NCBI GenBank assembly: GCA_949751835.1
Contig: CATKHK010000088.1
Span: 62,001-126,000, forward strand
Source: Blepharisma japonicum
Lineage: Eukaryota; Ciliophora; Heterotrichea; Heterotrichida; Blepharismidae
DNA length: 64,000 nucleotides
Direction of reading: 5' to 3'
This document shows positions 57,830-64,000 of the stretch, in pieces. The translations under genes and the position numbers were made by a program. Positions within the stretch are counted from its first letter, which is position 1. Every line of letters starts with the position of its first letter. The notes beneath the pieces were generated by a model. That model was not told the origin of the DNA. It searched no databases and saw nothing but the letters and a program-made list of their open reading frames with translations.

Positions 57830-58225
57830 ATGAAAGAAGTTTGCGAAGACAAAACCACAGTGTTTTCAGGGATGTTTTCATTATTCTCAATGGATCCAAA
57901 AGATGTTTCAAATCTGCGGCTTCCTAATATCTTCTCTAATGAAGACAAAGACATTGAAGAATTTCTTAAAAGGAAAACTGTAAAAAAAGTTTATAAGTAT
58001 AAAAAGCCGCCTAAAAAGAGAATTACAGCTTGTCCACATGTAAATAAAAGGCACTATGCCAAGAACATGTGCAACAATTGCTATCATAAAAGCGGCAGAA
58101 ATAAGAAGGCTTGAGATTGCCCACACCTAGATCGCCAACTCTATGCAAAGGGAATGTGCCAGCTTTGCTATTTGCAAAGCTATCATAAGTCAAAATCTTG
58201 CAAAATTGTCATTAAGTTAGAATAA
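57830..58225 (+). CDS. Small double zinc-module protein, copy 8 (UGA at conserved Trp)
   Basis: 131 aa. The ATG at 57830 (MKEVCEDKTTVFSGMFSLF) matches sister starts; an upstream in-frame GTG does not. The TGA at 58112-58114 is the Trp of NKKA-W-DCPHLDRQ; the second module CPHLDRQLYAKGMCQLC follows in frame. First module CPHVNKRHYAKNMCNNC. The stop TAA at 58223 is four codons earlier than in the relatives: the next codons still encode LKI and TAA, the conserved C-terminal end, so a Glu or Gln codon has probably mutated to TAA here. Confidence 0.85.
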
Positions 58226-58554
58226 TTGAAGATTTAAGTTTAATTATTAAAAATCTAGTCTGGAGTACTAATAACATACGAAAACCTCTTTATAGTAATT
58301 AATGCTTTATTTCACCTAATAAAAGAGAAAAATATAAAAGACCACATCTGACCTTTATTCTATCATTTTTTTGTTTATTCACACTAATATAAAATTTATT
58401 CAGCATGCTGACATAAATATGCAGGTATCTTTATCTCTTTATAATTTTTTAGTCATTAATAAGTTGTGAAATGATTCTTCCGGGATGCTAAAGTATAAAA
58501 TCCTCAAAAAGTATCAATTGCAGCATTCGGAATCTTTTACATAAAGAATTAAGA
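58226..58554. other. 3' flank
   Basis: Begins with the shared AAATCTAGTCTGGAGTACTA segment of the duplicated unit; nothing else. Confidence 0.35.
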
Positions 58555-58690
58555 GATTCCATTTTTGTTCCGACTGTTACAAAATTTTAATTTTGCAAAT
58601 ATGGGGTGAACCACTTCACTGACCCAATTAAAAAGCTACTTATCTTGCAAAATAGAGAAAATTTTGCTCAAAAGTATTTTATTACTTAGC
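58555..58690 (+). repeat. Signal-peptide-start relic block, copy 9
   Basis: GAGATTCCATTTTTGTTCCG, ACTGTTACAAAATTTTA, then ATGGGGTGAACCACTTCACT; the encoded start (MGWTTSLTQLKSYLSCK) needs TGA as Trp. Confidence 0.5.
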
Positions 58691-59092
58691 AAATTATTGA
58701 TGAGAAATCAGTGTGAAATAGAAAAATATTAGAAATCGTTCTTTTATCTCTTGAAAGTTCATTTTCAATGTAAATCGAAAAGATCAATAAAATTTAGTAA
58801 ATAGAGCACCTAAAATTGTGGTAATATTAGAAGCTCTTTTGAATATAAAAATCAATATAATCTTCAAAAGAATGAATTTAGTCATTTTTATCTATACCTT
58901 TAAGAATAAAAATGTTTATTAAATACCTACTGTGTGCACAACAAATAAGGCAAACTATAATTTTTATATAAAATAATTTTTATCTTGAATTAAAAAAATT
59001 TTAATTGTTATAGGCTGATAGGAGCCTTGCTTTTAATTCTTCAGTTGCATAAAATTTTTATTGTTTTAAGTGCTATTATATTTTGGTCGCCT
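58691..59092. other. AT-rich spacer
   Basis: No feature seen. Confidence 0.3.
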
Positions 59093-59101
59093 CCATTTGT
59101 A
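59093..59101 (+). promoter_or_regulatory. CCATTTGTA box, displaced
   Basis: Variant CCATTTATA box followed by the usual GTGGATAGCATAATATT, but 140-148 bp before the ATG instead of about 40, because of the insert at 59128-59233. Confidence 0.5.
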
Positions 59102-59127
59102 GTTTAATTAGTGGATAGCATAATATT

Positions 59128-59233
59128 CTGATCAATATTAAAAGTTGTGTTATGTTGATAAGCTTTTTCCTTTCTTATCATAAGCTGTAAAATTATTATT
59201 TTTATTTCATGAAAACTTTAATGAAAATTGTAT
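59128..59233. mobile_element. About 106-bp hairpin-bearing insert in a promoter
   Basis: Sister leaders run GGCATAATATTATAGATG without a gap. Here ATAATATT (to 59127) and ATTATAG (from 59234) are separated by about 106 bp that contain an inverted repeat (TTATGTTGATAAG ... CTTATCATAA). AT-rich, TA-containing borders and a stem fit a MITE-like or internal-eliminated-sequence-like insertion. No coding capacity. Confidence 0.4.
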
Positions 59234-59240
59234 ATTATAG

Positions 59241-59651
59241 ATGGGCGAAATGTATGAAGATAAACTAACAGTGTTTTCAGGGATGTTTTCCCTATTATTC
59301 AAGGCTCCTAAAGAAGGATTAAATCTGAGACTTCCTAATATATTCTCAGATGAAAACAGCGAGATTGAAGAATTCGAGAAAAAGAAAAAGACTCGAAAGT
59401 CTTCTAGAAACGGTACTAAAAAGACGCCAAAAATGAAGGTCACAGCTTGCCCTCATGTGAATAAACGTCATTATGCCAAGAATATGTGCAACAATTGCTA
59501 TCATAGAAGTGGAAGGCAAAAGAAAGCTTGGCTCTGCTCACATCAGGATCGCCAACTCTACGCAAAAGGAATGTGCCAATTTTGCTATTTGCAGAACTAT
59601 CATAAGTCTAGATCTTACAAGACCCTCGAGATAGAAGGTTTAAGTATTTAA
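59241..59651 (+). CDS. Small double zinc-module protein, copy 9
   Basis: 136 aa. MGEMYEDKLTVFSGMFSLLF, NLRLPNIFSDEN, a basic linker (EKKKKTRKSSRNGTKK), KVTACPH, then CPHVNKRHYAKNMCNNC and CSHQDRQLYAKGMCQFC; KKAW uses TGG. Normal length and C-terminus. Whether it is still transcribed normally is open given the insert between its promoter box and start. Confidence 0.87.
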   Translation: MGEMYEDKLTVFSGMFSLLFKAPKEGLNLRLPNIFSDENSEIEEFEKKKKTRKSSRNGTKKTPKMKVTACPHVNKRHYAKNMCNNCYHRSGRQKKAWLCSHQDRQLYAKGMCQFCYLQNYHKSRSYKTLEIEGLSI

Positions 59652-59984
59652 GTTTTAATTCTAAATAAGTTCTGAAAAAATTAGTTTGAAATGCTTATAG
59701 CATATGTAAATTTTTTTTTAGGAAGGCTTTAATCTCTATAACCGACATAAGCCATAATGAAAAAGGATGCATAAAGAAGCCTTTATTTTTAAATTTCATC
59801 TTAGAAATTTAACATAACAATTTATTCAGCATGACAATGAAATTATTTTAGACGTTTTTATCACTTTAACATTTTTGCCTATAGTATTAGTAAGTAAATG
59901 CCAAATAATAATACACTTAAATAAGTGGTAATTCTAAAACTATTATAGCTATCACTCAATATATTCGGAATTTTAACTTTAGCT
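59652..59984. other. 3' flank
   Basis: AT-rich, no gene. Confidence 0.3.
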
Positions 59985-60125
59985 ATTCCATATTTTCAAG
60001 TGTGCTGTTACAGAATTTTAATTATAAAATGCAATAAATATGGTTTTACGGCTATACTGAGCCCAAACTTATAAGGCTGAGCTTGTGATTTTAAAGGAAA
60101 TTTTTTACTCAAAAATTCCCTTTGA
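59985..60125 (+). repeat. Signal-peptide-start relic block, copy 10
   Basis: CTATTCCATATTTTCAAGTG, TGCTGTTACAGAATTTTA, then AAATATGGTTTTACGGC, ACTGAGCCC and AAGGCTGAGCTTGTGAT. 333 bp after the stop at 59651, same strand. Confidence 0.55.
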
Positions 60126-61106
60126 TTAATACTTATGATGATTTTATATTTATTACTAAAGTCAGTTTTAAATTAAGAAAAGCAAATATTAGAATTGTGA
60201 TAAAAGTCAGTTAAGTAAATTACCAAAATTATTAAAACCAATCTTTCTAACATTAAGAAACCATTTTGCAAATTTCTATTAGCATAATATACGAAAATAT
60301 TAAATTTAATATTTTTTTAATCCATCTTAAATTCAAATATTTTGTCAGAAAAATCTCACTTTATGTAAAATTAACTAATAAAATAAAATGTCTTGACTTC
60401 AATTTTTATTTTTTTAAGATGGTAAGCAAAGGATTTGTTTATATTTTAATATAAATAAATAGAATTTGAAATAAAGGACTTTGCTGTATATAACCTGATG
60501 AATTTTGTATTAGGAGTTTAAAAATTGATTTGAGAAAAAGAATTTGCTTTTGAGGTCTTAATTTTGCTAAATTAATATAAATTTAGATCAGCATATCTTT
60601 TGCACTTTTAAGGAGATTATATGTACCTGGCTAATTTTTAAAAACATAAAAAGTATTTACATAATGATAAACCTATAAAAAGCAATTTAAATATTATTGA
60701 TCTTAAATCTTTCAAGCTAAAATTAATATATAAAAAAATATTATTGTCAAAAACATTTGATCTTCTGACTGCTCAGATAAGGAGATTTGCATATCTGGCT
60801 TTGCGAAATATTTATAAATGGAAATGAAATTTTATTAGGTATTTCAATAGTTTATTCTCCCTATTATTTTTATATTTTAAAAAAAGGACAATTTAAAATT
60901 TATTTCTCTGTAAAATTAAGATTCAATAAATTCTTATCTTTTTCTGTTTATCAAGCAAATTTATTTATTTTTTTATGTTTTGTATAAACACGTACAAATG
61001 TAAAATAAAAAAATATAAAGTAAATATTTATGATAAAATACTGTATTTTTGTTTATCAGTTTTCTATTTTCTCAATTGTCTTAAATGCTATTATCTGTGG
61101 ACTGCT
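60126..61106. other. AT-rich spacer
   Basis: Short frames at 60266-60454 and 60787-60987 have the composition of the surrounding AT-rich DNA and are not called as genes. Confidence 0.35.
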
Positions 61107-61115
61107 CCATTTATA
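61107..61115 (+). promoter_or_regulatory. CCATTTATA box
   Basis: 32-40 bp before the ATG at 61147, then GAATTTGTGGATGGCATAAT and ATTATAG. Confidence 0.6.
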
Positions 61116-61146
61116 CTGTGAATTTGTGGATGGCATAATATTATAG

Positions 61147-61557
61147 ATGATTGAAAATTGTGAGACCAAAATCTCAGTGTTTTCTGGGATGTATTCCCTT
61201 ATCTTCAAACATTCAAAAGAAGAATCAAGTCTACGACTTCCTAACATTTTCTCGGATGAAATTAGAGAAGTTGAAGAAGTCAAGCCTAAAAAAGAGGTTA
61301 AAAAAATTACCAAAAGGCGCTCAAAAAAGAAGCCAAAAAAGAGGATTACAGCTTGCCCTCATATAAATAAACGTCATTATGCTAAAAATATGTGCAACAA
61401 TTGCTACCATAAAAGCGGAAGACAAAAAAGCGCTTGGGCCTGCCTGCATCTAGATCGCATGCTCTATGCTAAGGGAATGTGCCAAGTTTGCTATTTGCAG
61501 AGTTATCACAAAGACAAGTCTTGCAAAGAAGCGAAGATCAATCCATTGGCTATTTAA
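61147..61557 (+). CDS. Small double zinc-module protein, copy 10
   Basis: 136 aa. MIENCETKISVFSGMYSLIF, SSLRLPNIFSDE, a strongly basic linker (KKEVKKITKRRSKKKPKK), RITACPH, then CPHINKRHYAKNMCNNC and CLHLDRMLYAKGMCQVC. KSAW with TGG. The leader is almost the same as that of 48564-48974, so these two share a recent promoter ancestor. Confidence 0.87.
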   Translation: MIENCETKISVFSGMYSLIFKHSKEESSLRLPNIFSDEIREVEEVKPKKEVKKITKRRSKKKPKKRITACPHINKRHYAKNMCNNCYHKSGRQKSAWACLHLDRMLYAKGMCQVCYLQSYHKDKSCKEAKINPLAI

Positions 61558-61894
61558 GCATTAATACTTAGCAAACTTATCTAAAAGATTAGTTTGGGTC
61601 TCTAATAAAATATATAAAACTTGTTTTCATAAGGACGTATTATTTGCTATTTTTCATTTTTGAAATATATATAAAAGTAATGCAATATGTCCTTTATCTT
61701 TCAATTTTAATTAAATAATAAGATAAAACATTTTGTCGAAATTCTAACTTAATATCATTTTAGACATTTTTATTGCCTGCTGAAATTGTTATATATTATT
61801 TCTAAGTAAAATTTAATACGGCAAGTATCAAAAATAGTTATCCTTAAACTAATCAATAAATTGCATCAATATCATTGAAATTTTAATTTCAGAT
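61558..61894. other. 3' flank
   Basis: Starts with the shared AAAAGATTAGTTTGGGT segment; nothing else. Confidence 0.35.
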
Positions 61895-62020
61895 AATCCA
61901 TATTTTGGTCTGGTTGTTACAAAAATTTATTATCAAATACAACAAATATGAATATAACGATTTCACTGATCCTAGAAAATGAAGCTGAACTTGTGATAAT
62001 AAATAAAAAATTTTGTTAAA
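61895..62020 (+). repeat. Signal-peptide-start relic block, copy 11
   Basis: GATAATCCATATTTTGGTCT, GGTTGTTACAAAAATTTA, then ATGAATATAACGATTTCACT encoding MNITISLILENEAELVIINK before TAA. 338 bp after the stop at 61557. Confidence 0.55.
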
Positions 62021-63690
62021 ACAATTTATTGATATGCAGTTTGAATTGAGAATAAAAACAAACAGACTAATAAAATAATAAATATTTCTTGATTTTAGAA
62101 TGGTTTTGATAAGTTTATTGTGATAATATCCTTTTTCAATTGGAAAGAAGAGAATTAGATTATATAGCGTTCTGGTGCAAAAATTGCTAAGCAAATTTTC
62201 ATATAAAAAAGAAGCTTTTATTCTTATTAAAATAATTAAACTGAGCACTTCATTGCTTTTATCTTAAGGGTCTAGGTATTTTTTTATAAGAAAACTCAAA
62301 CTCAATTTCTATTTAGTTCTTTAGTTTTTATTAATATTTTAAAATTTAGTTTTCACAATAAATTAAATAAAATTTGATTTTATCTATTGCTATCGCTCGG
62401 TAATAGCTCTAAAATTGGCTACTATCATATTGATTTAATTAATTATAAATCACCTCTTCATCTAGTTTACTCATACTTATAATAATTCATAAATATGTCC
62501 ATTTCCAAGCACAATTTATTCATCTTTATCCAATTTATATGAAATTATTTATCTTATTCAATTTACATAAGTTCAGGTCCTATAAAAGCATTACTCATTG
62601 ACTGAGAATTTGAATCCAAACTTTTATTGCTTAAGAGTCTATGGCAAACCCTTATCTTTTGCTTTTACCAGAAACTCTAGCTGTCATTGATTAAAACTTG
62701 GTAAGAAATATTAACCTCTTGAGAAATGGAATAAACTCAATAATATTGTAATACTTGTAAAATATCTGTTCGCATGATAAATATATTCAAATTTAATTCA
62801 AATACCCATTTGAAAATTTTTAATTAATTAAAGGAATTATCAGATCTCAGCTATAATGATCATTATTTCCATATACCTGATATATGAGGCGAGTGCTGAT
62901 GAGCATCTAGTCCAAGACTGATAATATTAAACTTTATTGTTAGAAAGGCTACTTATAAGTCAATATTTTGCATGATTTTCTTTATGATTAAATGAATCAT
63001 CTATTTATATTTTGACCTATATTTTATAGGAAATCTATAATCACTTGCTATAATATTTATAGTGCTCCACGTCTGACACATTTTTCCACGCATGGAAAAT
63101 AATTCGACATTGGAATCAGTCCATCATGTAGATTCCATAGTGAAAATATTTTTGATGTGTAAAAAAATGAAGAGCTATAAACAATATAGCAAAACATAAT
63201 AATCGATCTGCTTTTTATATTTTAATAATAAATTAGAATTAGGATTTGCAAAAACACTTTAAAACATAAAATTTGAGTTTAAGTCTTAAACTTTTATAAT
63301 TATAATAAAATCAGAGTGCATAACCTCCTGCATTTTTGGATATATAGCCAAATTTTATTTTTTATTCAAAATATTTTAGCCTAATGAAAAGATAATTTAT
63401 TTTTCTTCATATGCTAGTCAATCTCAAATGTTCCTGGATAAAAATATAAAAACTTCAATTATTTCCTTTGATTACTAAAAAATGCTATATTCATATTTTT
63501 ACTCAAATGTACTATACAAAAAAGTAAAATTTTAATATGGATTTGTAAATTTCTATAAAGTTCTCTTGCAAAATTTTATTAATCAAACATTATAAATCCC
63601 TATCTTTACTATTTATTTGGCAGTGAATACTTATAAAAAGTTTTACTTAATTATTTTATTTTTATATAAGCAGCTAAAATAAAAATGAAA
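62021..63690. other. AT-rich spacer
   Basis: Carries a diverged relative of the 73-bp repeat at about 62660-62735 (TTTACCAGAA, ATATTAACCTCTT). A long minus-strand frame at 61889-62248 is of spacer composition and overlaps the relic block; not called. Confidence 0.35.
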
Positions 63691-63866
63691 TTAAAATTGT
63701 TCATAGAATTTTTTAATTTTGCTCTTCAGTTGTGTAATTTCTATATATCACCTTTCACCATATTTATTAGCAAGCTGCCTGCTTTAAGCGTTGCCAATAT
63801 CGGGAATGTCTTCTCCAAGCTCGTTAAGCTCAGGTATTTGAATGATTAATCATAGATACTCGGCCT
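63691..63866 (-). pseudogene. Unidentified coding relic
   Basis: The minus strand reads EYLWLIIQIPELNELGEDIP then SRQLANKYGERWYIEITQLK and KSKIKKFYEQF to a TAA, with one internal TAA and two TGA read as Trp. Possibly the 3' end of a gene with a charged helical tail. No start, no family. Confidence 0.4.
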
Positions 63867-64000
63867 CAATTAGTTAGTAACTTGAAAAAGGAAGGAAATT
63901 TATATCTATTAAGCCGCTTTCTTGTGCTTTTCCATTAAGCTAAATATTTTATATTATTTCCATCTTAATATCTATAAACATTTTTTAAGAAGCTCTTGCG
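63867..64000. other. Right edge
   Basis: No feature recognised before the window ends. Confidence 0.3.

Noticed and set aside
61889-62248. 119-codon minus-strand gene
   Set aside because: Composition is that of AT-rich spacer (Ile, Leu, Asn, Phe), it overlaps the relic block and has no counterpart at the other copies of the block.

Overview
The window most likely comes from a heterotrich ciliate nuclear genome close to Blepharisma. It is very AT-rich, contains no bacterial or phage-like operons, and its coding evidence requires UGA to be read as tryptophan while UAA and UAG stay stops. The clearest case is at 41283-38875 (minus): an in-frame TGA in the signal peptide sits exactly where sister genes have TGG. 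Two small zinc-module genes also carry TGA at an otherwise invariant Trp. With this code, genes that look split under the standard code become single reading frames. The genus is an inference; the codon assignment is seen in the sequence.

Layout. From 1 to 41.3 kb every intact gene is on the minus strand; from 43.9 kb to the end every intact gene is on the plus strand, with a divergent boundary at 41.3-43.9 kb. The minus half holds a family of large secreted or surface proteins (1-2114 partial; 12751-16683; 24778-27639; 32056-34494; 35142-37799; 38875-41283; one decayed copy at 22442-23922). Each has a signal peptide, a leishmanolysin (M8)-like N-terminal domain whose HExxH motif is missing, and a long array of cysteine-rich furin/growth-factor-receptor-like repeats. 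Between the last four lies one unrelated gene (29427-30421), a PARP-type-zinc-finger plus F-box protein.

The second family is ten small proteins (131-137 aa) with a conserved N-terminal FSGMFSLIF / SLRLPNI segment and two tandem C-x-H-x10-C-x2-C zinc modules. Three copies are on the minus strand (8217, 11468, 20060) and seven on the plus strand (43939 to 61557). Each copy is followed on its own strand by a recurrent block that looks like the promoter and signal-peptide start of a third, mostly decayed, secreted-protein family. The longest member of that family is at 53166-54042.

The long AT-rich spacers are not empty. They hold decayed coding fragments that show up only when UGA is read as Trp, including a phospholipase D fragment with its second HKD motif (19241-19500) and several unidentified relics. 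Upstream flanks of paralogous genes are visibly duplicated over 1-2.5 kb. The region looks like a birth-and-death locus for lineage-specific surface antigens and small zinc proteins. No tRNA, rRNA, CRISPR array or intact transposase was found.
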